Assembly: GCA_964514215.1 (NCBI GenBank)
Contig: CAZEPW010000021.1
Coordinates: forward strand, 1-49,222
Origin: CAYQUC01 sp964514215
GTDB taxonomy: Bacteria; Pseudomonadota; Gammaproteobacteria; UBA6429; Thiohalophilaceae
Length of the DNA stretch: 49,222 nucleotides
Direction: 5' to 3'
Below the pieces are notes generated by a model. The model was not told where the DNA came from and ran no database searches. It saw nothing but the letters and a program-made list of their open reading frames with translations. Positions 1-7,285 of this stretch are shown here, one piece after another (position 1 is the first letter of the stretch; each line of letters starts with the position of its first letter). A program made the translations under genes and the position numbers.

Positions 1-2
1 AT

Positions 3-932
3 AGTGTCTTTATGTTATTCGCTATTGTGGTGGTTGCTCGTGGTGTTAAAGCCGGGCTCGAGGTGGCAGTGAAATTCATGATGCCGGCATTATTTATAAT
101 GTTATTGATTATGGTTGGTTATTCAACAACGACCGGTGAATTTATTCATACGATTGATTATTTGTTTACTTTTGATTTTGATACCTTTAATAACAATACT
201 TCCAGTATTATTTTAGCTGCAATGGGGCAGGCTTTTTTCTCTTTGAGCTTGGGCATGGGCGCTATTATGATATACGGTTCATATTTACCCAGTGATGCTT
301 CTATTTTTAAAGCCTCTGTTGGAATCGCGTTTGCAGATACTTTAGTGGCGGTATTGGCCGGTTTAGCGATTTTTCCAATTGTCTTCGCTTATAATATGGA
401 ACCAAATGAAGGCACCGGCTTAATATTTAAAACCTTGCCTATTGCATTTGGTAAAATGCCGGGTGGTACTTTTTTTGGTGCGATTTTCTTTTTACTGTTG
501 GCATTTGCTGCATGGACATCGGCTATTTCATTAATTGAACCTGCGGTTGCGTGGTTGGTTGAAAATAAGAATATAAAGCGACGTTATGCCGCAACTTATA
601 TTGGCGTTGCGTGTTGGTTTTTGGGTTTATTAACTGTATTTTCATTTAATGATTTAAGTGATTTTCATCCCCTTGCTTTGATTGATCCATTTGGGGACTT
701 TGGTAAAATGACAATTTTTGATTTAATTGATTATCTTACATCGAAAGTAATGTTACCATTTGGTGGGATATTTATTTCAATATTTGCAATATTTATCATG
801 TCTCGAGAAGCTACTCGTGATGAACTTGATTTAGGCGACGGATTCGCTTATAAAACTTGGCGTGTGTTAGTGATGCTTGCTCCATTAACTGTTGGCATCA
901 TATTTTTAAATGCTATTGGTGTATTAACTTAA
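3..932 (+). CDS. Sodium-dependent transporter, SNF family (5' end outside window)
   Basis: This is the C-terminal part (about 309 residues) of a sodium:neurotransmitter-symporter family protein of the inner membrane. The frame is already open at the first bases, so the real start lies upstream; the ATG at 12 is internal. About seven hydrophobic segments are visible, with the run GVKAGLEVAVKFMMP and a later EPAVAWLVENK stretch that resemble bacterial MhsT/LeuT-like members. Family members import amino acids or related solutes with Na+. The substrate cannot be read from the sequence. ratA follows 14 bases after its stop codon, so co-transcription is possible. Confidence 0.85.
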   Translation, partial: SVFMLFAIVVVARGVKAGLEVAVKFMMPALFIMLLIMVGYSTTTGEFIHTIDYLFTFDFDTFNNNTSSIILAAMGQAFFSLSLGMGAIMIYGSYLPSDASIFKASVGIAFADTLVAVLAGLAIFPIVFAYNMEPNEGTGLIFKTLPIAFGKMPGGTFFGAIFFLLLAFAAWTSAISLIEPAVAWLVENKNIKRRYAATYIGVACWFLGLLTVFSFNDLSDFHPLALIDPFGDFGKMTIFDLIDYLTSKVMLPFGGIFISIFAIFIMSREATRDELDLGDGFAYKTWRVLVMLAPLTVGIIFLNAIGVLT

Positions 933-946
933 CTTTTAAATTAAGA

Positions 947-1387
947 ATGACTGTAATTAATAAAAGTGCATTAGTAATGCACAGTCCGAAACAAATGTTT
1001 ATGTTGGTTGATAATATTAATCAATATTCGGAGTTTTTACCTTGGTGTGCTAGTTCCGAAGAATTGTTCCGGGAGGGCAATAAAGTTGAAGCGCGTATTG
1101 ATATTAGTCACAGTGGTTTCAAAAATTCTTTTTCGACGCGAAATACATTATCATCGTTTAATACTATTGAAATGGAGCTGCTAAAAGGGCCGTTTAAATA
1201 TTTAATTGGGACGTGGTCTTTTGAAACTATTGGCGATGAAGCGGATCCTCAAGGTTGCAAAATTTCATTGCATCTGGACTTTGAATTTACCAGTAAAATC
1301 GTCGGCATGACTTTTGGTAAAATTTTTGGAAAATTAGCATCATCAATGGTCGACTCCTTCACTGCTCGAGCAGATAAAATTTATTAA
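947..1387 (+). CDS. ratA: RatA-like START/SRPBCC domain protein
   Basis: A 146-residue single-domain START/SRPBCC protein of the RatA/Coq10 group. The start chosen is the ATG at 947, 14 bases after the transporter stop; longer readings of the frame run into the transporter gene. Typical segments are IDISHSGFKNSFSTRN near residue 48 and LDFEFTSKIVGMTFGKIF towards the C-terminus. In E. coli RatA was described as a toxin that blocks 70S ribosome formation, while the eukaryotic homologue Coq10 binds ubiquinone, so the native role is unsettled. The pairing with rnfH just downstream is the classic arrangement. smpB, the usual other neighbour, is not in the window. Confidence 0.9.
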   Translation: MTVINKSALVMHSPKQMFMLVDNINQYSEFLPWCASSEELFREGNKVEARIDISHSGFKNSFSTRNTLSSFNTIEMELLKGPFKYLIGTWSFETIGDEADPQGCKISLHLDFEFTSKIVGMTFGKIFGKLASSMVDSFTARADKIY

Positions 1388-1391
1388 CATC

Positions 1392-1727
1392 ATGTTAGAT
1401 TCTGAAAACGATCAGTCCCATTTTATTAAGATTGAAGTTGCTTATGCGCTACCCGATAAACAGGTCATATTAACTGAAAAAATTCCGCCTGAAACAACAA
1501 TTGAAGAAGCGATACATTTATCGGGAGTATTAGAACAATTTCCTGAAATCGATTTGAGCAGTAATAAAGTAGGGGTGTTTGGTAAGCTAAAGAAACTCGA
1601 CAGTACGTTGTTAGAAAACGATCGAATCGAAATTTACCGGGCTTTAATTGCTGATCCTAAAGAGTCTCGTCGTAAACGTGCGGCAAAAAAAGATAAAGTA
1701 AAAACAGATAAAGAGCCAGAAAAATAA
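1392..1727 (+). CDS. rnfH: RnfH family ubiquitin-like protein (RatB)
   Basis: A 111-residue protein of the RnfH (UPF0125, RatB) family with a beta-grasp ubiquitin-like fold. The sequence has the usual order: an IKIEVAYALPDKQ strand, a TTIEEAIHLSG helix, the VGVFGKLK turn, and a DRIEIYRALIADPKE end followed by a lysine/arginine-rich tail (RRKRAAKKDK). It begins four bases after ratA, so the two form one transcript. The family is named from the Rhodobacter rnf operon but is mostly found beside ratA; its biochemical role is not established. It converges on bamE with only 12 bases between the stop codons. Confidence 0.92.
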   Translation: MLDSENDQSHFIKIEVAYALPDKQVILTEKIPPETTIEEAIHLSGVLEQFPEIDLSSNKVGVFGKLKKLDSTLLENDRIEIYRALIADPKESRRKRAAKKDKVKTDKEPEK

Positions 1728-1739
1728 CTTCTAAAATTT

Positions 1740-2132
1740 TTAATGCGCATGCCCTTTACTACCGCTGCTGGAATTACCTGCTGATTTATCATAATTCGTG
1801 ATTTTTTCTAAATCAATATTTTCACCTGATTCATTAATTTTAACCACTTTATTTTGTTTGAATAAAATTGAAACGGTGTGCTGCTTCATAACCCCTTTAC
1901 CGGGGCGAAAGGTTTGCACATAATCCCAACGTTCAGGATGAAATGCGTCTTTAATAATGGGGCTACCCAAAATAAACTGAACTTGCTGTTTTGTCATACC
2001 AACTTTAAGCTTTGTGATGGCTTCCTCATCGATAACATTTCCTTGTTGAACGTCAATCTCATAGATTGAACATGCCGATAATGAAATACCCATAAAAAAT
2101 ATAGCTGTAATACAAATGAGAAGAATTCGCAT
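1740..2132 (-). CDS. bamE: Outer membrane assembly lipoprotein BamE (SmpA/OmlA)
   Basis: A 130-residue lipoprotein of the BAM complex that inserts beta-barrel proteins into the outer membrane. A signal peptide ends in the lipobox LSAC with the lipidated cysteine at residue 21. The SmpA/OmlA fold follows, with the conserved KVGMTKQQVQFILGSP segment and the WDYVQTFRPGKG strand region. The C-terminal 20 residues are a Ser/Gly/His-rich tail not needed by the family. It is divergent from fur across 84 bases, the arrangement known in Pseudomonas (omlA-fur), where the two promoters overlap. Confidence 0.95.
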   Translation of the reverse strand: MRILLICITAIFFMGISLSACSIYEIDVQQGNVIDEEAITKLKVGMTKQQVQFILGSPIIKDAFHPERWDYVQTFRPGKGVMKQHTVSILFKQNKVVKINESGENIDLEKITNYDKSAGNSSSGSKGHAH

Positions 2133-2179
2133 TTAAATAACCAAACCGCGTATAATAGTTAAAAATTGAATGATACCCT

Positions 2180-2198
2180 ATGCACAGCTAACGTGCAT
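2180..2198. promoter_or_regulatory. Short inverted repeat in the bamE-fur intergenic region
   Basis: The bamE-fur gap contains a perfect 6-base inverted repeat, ATGCAC and GTGCAT, separated by 7 bases and ending 18 bases before the fur start codon. A TATAAT-like hexamer lies at 2151-2156. The repeat could be an operator or a small hairpin in the fur leader. It does not match the Fur box consensus. Confidence 0.3.
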
Positions 2199-2216
2199 CA
2201 AATCCGGTAAATACGA

Positions 2217-2627
2217 ATGGAAAGTAGTGATTTAAAGAAAGTTGGTCTGAAAGCAACCTTGCCTCGATTGAAGATATTGGAAATTTTAGAATCAAATCCA
2301 ATGCGTCATATGAGTGCTGAAGATGTGTATAAAGCACTATTAAAAACCGATGAAGATATTGGTTTAGCCACGGTTTATCGTGTTTTAACGCAATTTGAGT
2401 CTGCTAATTTGGTTAAACGTCACCATTTTGATAGTGGTCATTCGGTATTTGAGCTTGAACACGGTCAACATCATGATCATATCGTGTGTGTTAAATGCGG
2501 TAAAGTTGAAGAGTTTTTAGATGAAATTATCGAAGAACGTCAACGGAATATTGCTAAGCAGAAAGGTTTTACAATTACCGATCATTCGCTTTATATTTAT
2601 GGTTTATGTGAAAACTGTCAAAGCTAA
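2217..2627 (+). CDS. fur: Ferric uptake regulator Fur
   Basis: A 136-residue metal-responsive transcriptional repressor. The N-terminal winged-helix domain includes LKATLPRLKILEIL (residues 11-24) and the recognition-helix region IGLATVYRVLTQFE (48-61). The C-terminal dimerisation and metal domain shows HHDH at 85-88 and two CxxC pairs (C91/C94 and C131/C134) that form the structural zinc site. Length and motifs match true Fur rather than Zur or PerR. It controls iron uptake genes when Fe2+ is bound. It converges on recN with an 8-base gap. Confidence 0.97.
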   Translation: MESSDLKKVGLKATLPRLKILEILESNPMRHMSAEDVYKALLKTDEDIGLATVYRVLTQFESANLVKRHHFDSGHSVFELEHGQHHDHIVCVKCGKVEEFLDEIIEERQRNIAKQKGFTITDHSLYIYGLCENCQS

Positions 2628-2635
2628 ATTTTTGG

Positions 2636-4333
2636 TTAAGCCGTTTCTGTTTCTTTAGTTTCTAACTCTGCATTATCTATCATCTCTTTGGCATGCGACA
2701 AAGTTTGCTTGGTTATATCGATGCCGCCTAGCATTCTAGCTATTTCATCAATTCGTTCTGAATTATCCAAAGGCAAAATTTGACTGGTGGTGGCATCTGC
2801 TTTGGTTTGTTTGCTGACTTGTAAGTGATTGTGACCAAGAGCGGCAACTTGAGGTAAGTGTGTCACACAGATAACTTGGCGATGATTCGCCAGTTGTCGT
2901 AATTGTCGACCAACGATTTCAGCAACCCGACCACCAATACCAACATCAACTTCGTCAAAAATTAATGTCGGCACTAATTCATCTTCAACAGCAATCACTT
3001 GAATTGCTAAGCTAATTCGAGATAATTCACCACCCGAGGCAACTTTGTTTAAGGGCTTTAAGGGTTGACCGGGGTTGGCCGTCACTTGAAATTCAATTTT
3101 TTCCATACCGTGTGATGAAAACTTTTGTTTGGCATCGGTTTGTAGCATTATTACAAATTGGCCACCATCCATTCCAAGATGTTGCATGCGCTCGGTTACT
3201 TGTTTTGATAGCTTTGATGCGGCGCTATTACGAGCCTTGGTTAATTTTTTTGCATAATTTAAATAATTATCGACGGCATTCGTAATATCTTGTTCTAAGC
3301 TGCCAAGGCGAATATCAGAATGTTCTAGGTTTGAAAGTTCGGTAGTTAGTTGTGGTACGAGCGTTATTAATTCGCTGGTTGCTATATGGTGTTTACGAGA
3401 AAGGGCGTGAATATCGGCTAGTCGTTGTTCTATCCATTCTAATCGACGCGGATCAAGCTCGGTCGTTTCTTGATAATGGCGTAATTCATTGATGGTTTCT
3501 TTAACTTGTAATGAGGCACTATTTAACAGCTCAAGTGTTGGGTTTAAGCTGCTATCTAATTCCGTTAAGTTAGTTAATTCAGCAATACTTTGGTGTAATA
3601 ATGCACTCGCAGCAAGTTGTTCGTCGCCTTCAAGAGTGGCTAAGATTTTTTCGCTGTTTTGTAACAGTTGGCTACTGTTTGCTAAACGTCGGTGTTCAAT
3701 GTCTAATTCTTCGAGTTCATTCTCTTGTATATTTAAAATTTCTAATTCGTTAACTTGAAAGCGTAATAATTCTAATCGTGCATTTCTATCGAGTGTTTGT
3801 TGGCTGAGCGTGTCATATTCATTTTTTAATTCTAGCCAGTGATTATATGCTGCTTTTAATTTATCAAGGACGTTTTTATTTCCGGCAAAATTATCAACTA
3901 AATGCCGTTGTATGTCTTTGCGTAATAATGATTGATGTTCATGTTGGCTGTGTAAATCGACTAACATTTCACCTAATTGCTTTAGCGCTGTAATCGGAGA
4001 AGGCTGGCCGTTAATATAAGCCTTAGATGGTTTATCTCGGTTTACGGTTCGACGGATAATACACTCATTATCATTTTCGAGTTCACGTTCGAGCAACCAT
4101 GCTTTTGCAGAAGAGCAGTGTTCTACATTAAATACTGCGCTGATTTCAGCTCGGTCGGAGCCGATTCGAATAATGCTGGCATCGGCTCGATCGCCGAGCG
4201 CTAAACCCAAGGCATCCAATAGAATCGATTTTCCAGCGCCGGTTTCACCGGTTAATACACTGAGTCCAGATTCAAGATCGAGTTCAAGTTTGTCGACAAT
4301 GGCAAAATTTTTAATTTGAATATGATTTAGCAT
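2636..4333 (-). CDS. recN: DNA repair protein RecN
   Basis: A 565-residue SMC-like ATPase that acts at double-strand breaks. Walker A is GETGAGKS at residues 29-36. The middle of the protein is long alpha-helical coiled coil (about residues 150-380). The C-terminal half carries the ABC signature VASGGELSRISLA and the Walker B region LIFDEVDVGIGG, followed by the H-loop segment CVTHLPQVAAL. Length is normal for RecN. I see no LexA box upstream of the start, although recN is SOS-induced in many bacteria. nadK lies upstream on the same strand with a 91-base gap, as in many gammaproteobacteria. Confidence 0.97.
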   Translation of the reverse strand: MLNHIQIKNFAIVDKLELDLESGLSVLTGETGAGKSILLDALGLALGDRADASIIRIGSDRAEISAVFNVEHCSSAKAWLLERELENDNECIIRRTVNRDKPSKAYINGQPSPITALKQLGEMLVDLHSQHEHQSLLRKDIQRHLVDNFAGNKNVLDKLKAAYNHWLELKNEYDTLSQQTLDRNARLELLRFQVNELEILNIQENELEELDIEHRRLANSSQLLQNSEKILATLEGDEQLAASALLHQSIAELTNLTELDSSLNPTLELLNSASLQVKETINELRHYQETTELDPRRLEWIEQRLADIHALSRKHHIATSELITLVPQLTTELSNLEHSDIRLGSLEQDITNAVDNYLNYAKKLTKARNSAASKLSKQVTERMQHLGMDGGQFVIMLQTDAKQKFSSHGMEKIEFQVTANPGQPLKPLNKVASGGELSRISLAIQVIAVEDELVPTLIFDEVDVGIGGRVAEIVGRQLRQLANHRQVICVTHLPQVAALGHNHLQVSKQTKADATTSQILPLDNSERIDEIARMLGGIDITKQTLSHAKEMIDNAELETKETETA

Positions 4334-4424
4334 AATATGATATTAATGATTCCAGATTCGGATTAAACTGCGTAATTTGATTATATGTGCTTCAAGTTAG
4401 ATAATATTTGAATCTGAGTGAAAT

Positions 4425-5294
4425 TCAACCCCAATTCAATTTTGCACGTAATAATTCAAAATAGTCATAACCATAGGGATGTATTAATCGAACCATGTAT
4501 TCTGTTTTGGTAATTTCGACAGTATCACCTGATAATAAACCTAAATTTATCTGACCATCACAGGTGACTTGGGCATGCCCTTGACTCACTTCACTCACAC
4601 GTACTTCAATGGTGCTGTCGCCGTCAATCACTAAAGGCCGGAAACTCATGGTATGGGGGCAAATGGGGACAATCTCCATGGCTTTTAAAGTTGGAAATAA
4701 TAATGGCCCTCCACTGGACATGGCATAAGCCGATGAACCGGTTGGCGTTGCAATGATTAAACCATCTGAGCGTAAATTGGATACCAACCGACCATCAATA
4801 TAGGTTTCAGTTTCGATCATTCGGGCCATTTGCCACTTGTGGATCACCACATCATTAAAGGCATAACTTTCACTGGTTTGGGAATCACCGTGATGGGTGA
4901 CGGCACGTAGTAAAATACGTTGTTCTTCTTGGTATTTACCGTTTAAAATATTTCGTAGCCATAACAACATTTCATTTGGTGAAATATCCACTAAAAAGCC
5001 CAATCGACCACGATTAATGCCCAATAACGGTACTTCATATCGAGCCAAACTTCGTGCTGCATGCAATAATGAGCCATCGCCACCAACAATGATGGCTAAA
5101 TCACATTGTGCACCAATTTCGGCACGAGAAGCGGTCTTTAAGTGTGGTTTATTTGCAACATCAGCACTACTTTCATCAAAAACGTGATCACAGCCTAGTT
5201 CATCGAGGAAAATACTCAATGCCATTAAGGTTTCATCGACATCAGAATCACGATATTTTCCAATTAATGCAATATTATTAAACGCATAGGCCAT
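4425..5294 (-). CDS. nadK: NAD+ kinase
   Basis: A 289-residue cytoplasmic enzyme that phosphorylates NAD+ to NADP+ using ATP. The diagnostic motif GGDGS is at residues 71-75, followed by NRGRLGFL and the second conserved region SDGLIIATPTGSSAYAMSSGGP that binds NAD. Length is typical. A purine-rich Shine-Dalgarno (AGGGAGAAAG on the minus strand) precedes the ATG. It is divergent from hrcA across about 136 bases that contain the CIRCE element, so repressor bound there could also affect nadK. Confidence 0.97.
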   Translation of the reverse strand: MAYAFNNIALIGKYRDSDVDETLMALSIFLDELGCDHVFDESSADVANKPHLKTASRAEIGAQCDLAIIVGGDGSLLHAARSLARYEVPLLGINRGRLGFLVDISPNEMLLWLRNILNGKYQEEQRILLRAVTHHGDSQTSESYAFNDVVIHKWQMARMIETETYIDGRLVSNLRSDGLIIATPTGSSAYAMSSGGPLLFPTLKAMEIVPICPHTMSFRPLVIDGDSTIEVRVSEVSQGHAQVTCDGQINLGLLSGDTVEITKTEYMVRLIHPYGYDYFELLRAKLNWG

Positions 5295-5385
5295 CTAGTG
5301 TCTTTCTCCCTGAGCATATTTATTTGGGTATCAAATCTAGCACAGCTCAGGATTTTATAGAATAATCATTTTTTGCCTATTCTGG

Positions 5386-5412
5386 TTAGCACTCAAGCAG
5401 TTAGAGTGCTAA
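5386..5412. promoter_or_regulatory. CIRCE operator (HrcA binding site)
   Basis: A perfect CIRCE element: TTAGCACTC, nine bases, then GAGTGCTAA. It lies 18 bases before the annotated hrcA start. This is the binding site of the HrcA repressor. TTAGCA (5386-5391) and TAAAAT (5410-5415) could be -35 and -10 hexamers with an 18-base spacer, which would place the operator inside the promoter. Confidence 0.97.
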
Positions 5413-5430
5413 AATAGTTGCATTACGATA

Positions 5431-6489
5431 TTGAGAAGTTTAAATGCAGTGTCACCTAAAGAAGTAAATTCAGATCGCACACAATTACTGATGAAAACAT
5501 TGGTTGAGCGTTATATCAATGATGGTCAGCCCGTGGGCTCACAAAAATTAGCGTCTGATTCAAACTTAAATTTAAGTCCCGCCACGATTCGCAGTGTCAT
5601 GGCCGATTTGGAAGATAATGGTTTTTTAAGCTCGGCGCATAAATCTGCAGGGCGAGTGCCAACAGCATCGGGTTATCGCATGTTTGTTGATAGTTTGTTA
5701 ACGGTTAAACCGTTAAATGATGATGCTATCGAGCAAATTCGTGGCGAGTTGTCAAAAGAAGAGGACTCGGGTCAATTAGTAGAGAGTGCTTCGACGTTGT
5801 TATCCGGCATTAGTAATATGGCCGGTGTTGTGATGGTGCCACGACGAGAACATATTAGTTTTAAACAGATGGAATTTATTTCACTGTCGGATAATAAGGT
5901 TTTGGTTATTATTGTTTGTAATAATAGCGAAGTTCAAAATCGGATATTAAATACCACAAGAAATTATTCGCGGTCCGAATTACTGTTTGCCACCAATTTT
6001 TTAAATGAAAAATTTGCGGGCAAAGAATTGTATGAAATTCGTGCTGAATTATTTAATGATTTGCAACAAACACAAATTGATATGAATGAAATGATGACTT
6101 CAGCGGTCAGTATGGCTTCTCAAGTATTTGTGAAGCAAGATGAGGCTGACGATTACATCTTAGCCGGACAGAATAATCTAATGAATTACGCTGAAATGTC
6201 GAGTGTTGAGTCATTAAAACAATTGTTTGATGTCTTTAATACCAAGCGAGATATATTGAGTTTATTGGATCAGTCAATTTATGCTGAATCAATGCAAATC
6301 TTTATCGGTAATGAATCGGGTCATCAGGCCTTGGATGAATGCTCGGTGGTCGCCGCTCCTTATCGTGTTGCTGATGAAATTGTGGGTGTTTTGGGTGTTA
6401 TTGGCCCAACTCGAATGGCCTATGATCGGGTCATTCCATTAGTCGATATCACGGCAAAATTATTAAGTAATGCCTTGAGTTCTGAATAA
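5431..6489 (+). CDS. hrcA: Heat-inducible transcription repressor HrcA
   Basis: A 352-residue repressor of heat-shock genes. The N-terminal winged-helix domain has the family signature KTLVERYINDGQPVGSQKLA and LSPATIRSVMADLE. The C-terminal HrcA domain ends with VIGPTRMAYDRVIPLV. In other bacteria HrcA is folded by GroEL and binds CIRCE; the perfect CIRCE just upstream indicates autoregulation. The start is uncertain. TTG at 5431 gives the full frame but has no clear ribosome site. GTG at 5449, preceded by GAGAAG, is an alternative that shortens the protein by six residues. grpE follows after 62 bases. Confidence 0.95.
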   Translation: MRSLNAVSPKEVNSDRTQLLMKTLVERYINDGQPVGSQKLASDSNLNLSPATIRSVMADLEDNGFLSSAHKSAGRVPTASGYRMFVDSLLTVKPLNDDAIEQIRGELSKEEDSGQLVESASTLLSGISNMAGVVMVPRREHISFKQMEFISLSDNKVLVIIVCNNSEVQNRILNTTRNYSRSELLFATNFLNEKFAGKELYEIRAELFNDLQQTQIDMNEMMTSAVSMASQVFVKQDEADDYILAGQNNLMNYAEMSSVESLKQLFDVFNTKRDILSLLDQSIYAESMQIFIGNESGHQALDECSVVAAPYRVADEIVGVLGVIGPTRMAYDRVIPLVDITAKLLSNALSSE

Positions 6490-6551
6490 CTGGCTATATA
6501 GTACAGTTAGAATTTATTGCTTATTAAAAATTAATTAAATAGCGAGATAAT

Positions 6552-7202
6552 ATGAGTCAGGAAAAAGAACCAGCCAATCCAAATGAAGCAGAAAAGGAAA
6601 GCATTGAAAAAGCGGATGTTGTTGATGAAATTGTAAATCAAGTTGAAGATGATGTTAATGATGAGTCAACACCTGAAACCGACTTACAGTCTTTGTTGGA
6701 TGCGGCAAATAAAAAAGCCGATGAAAATTGGGACCAAATGCTTAGAACCAAAGCGGAAATGGAAAATCTCCGTCGTCGCTCGCGGTTGGATGTTGAAAAT
6801 GCGCATAAATTTGCTGTGGAAAAATTTGTTACGGATTTAATTCCGGTGATTGATAGTTTGGAACTCGGTTTAACAACGGTTGGAAAAGACGATCACGAAC
6901 AATTAGAAAAATTGCATGAAGGCACTGAAATGACCTTAAAAATGTTTCAGGATGTATTTAACAAATTCGATATTGAGGTGGTTAATCCTGTTAATGAGTC
7001 TTTTAATCCAGAATTTCATCAAGCGATGGTGATGCAAGAATCCGATGAGGTTGAGCCTAATACCGTACTAATGGTGATGCAAAAAGGTTACACCTTAAAC
7101 GATAGACTGGTTCGACCTGCTATGGTGTCGGTTTCAAAGGCAAAGAGTTCAGAATCGGATGAATCATCAGAGCCAACGCAAAAAATTGACGAAAAAGCTT
7201 GA
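6552..7202 (+). CDS. grpE: Nucleotide exchange factor GrpE
   Basis: A 216-residue co-chaperone that releases ADP from DnaK. The N-terminal 45 residues are strongly acidic and disordered. A long coiled coil with the signature RTKAEMENLRRRS follows, then the beta-wing domain with FNPEFHQAMVMQES and the end segment GYTLNDRLVRPAMVSVSK. A short Ser/Glu-rich tail extends beyond the usual end. It is placed hrcA-grpE-dnaK-dnaJ, the arrangement typical of HrcA-regulated clusters. Its last codons contain the -35 element of the dnaK promoter. Confidence 0.97.
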   Translation: MSQEKEPANPNEAEKESIEKADVVDEIVNQVEDDVNDESTPETDLQSLLDAANKKADENWDQMLRTKAEMENLRRRSRLDVENAHKFAVEKFVTDLIPVIDSLELGLTTVGKDDHEQLEKLHEGTEMTLKMFQDVFNKFDIEVVNPVNESFNPEFHQAMVMQESDEVEPNTVLMVMQKGYTLNDRLVRPAMVSVSKAKSSESDESSEPTQKIDEKA

Positions 7203-7225
7203 AAATGAGGGGGCATTCCCCATCT
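7198..7225 (+). promoter_or_regulatory. Sigma-32 (RpoH) heat-shock promoter for dnaK
   Basis: CTTGAAA at 7198-7204 and CCCCATCT at 7218-7225 are separated by 13 bases, which matches the sigma-32 consensus for both hexamers and spacing. The -35 overlaps the grpE stop codon. It lies about 60 bases upstream of the dnaK ATG and would give dnaK (and perhaps dnaJ) heat-induced expression independent of the hrcA promoter. Confidence 0.88.
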
Positions 7226-7285
7226 TATAACTAGTGAACGATATTAGAAACGCAAAATAATATTTAAAGAATTGGAGACAGAAAA

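Noticed and set aside
857..946. A longer N-terminus for RatA
   Set aside because: The extra 30 codons overlap the end of the transporter gene in another frame and are Cys/Trp-rich, unlike any RatA. The ATG at 947 gives the normal family length.
2133..2216. Fur box between bamE and fur
   Set aside because: No stretch matches the GATAATGATAATCATTATC consensus well enough; only a weak TGAATGATA segment is present, so autoregulation by Fur is not claimed.
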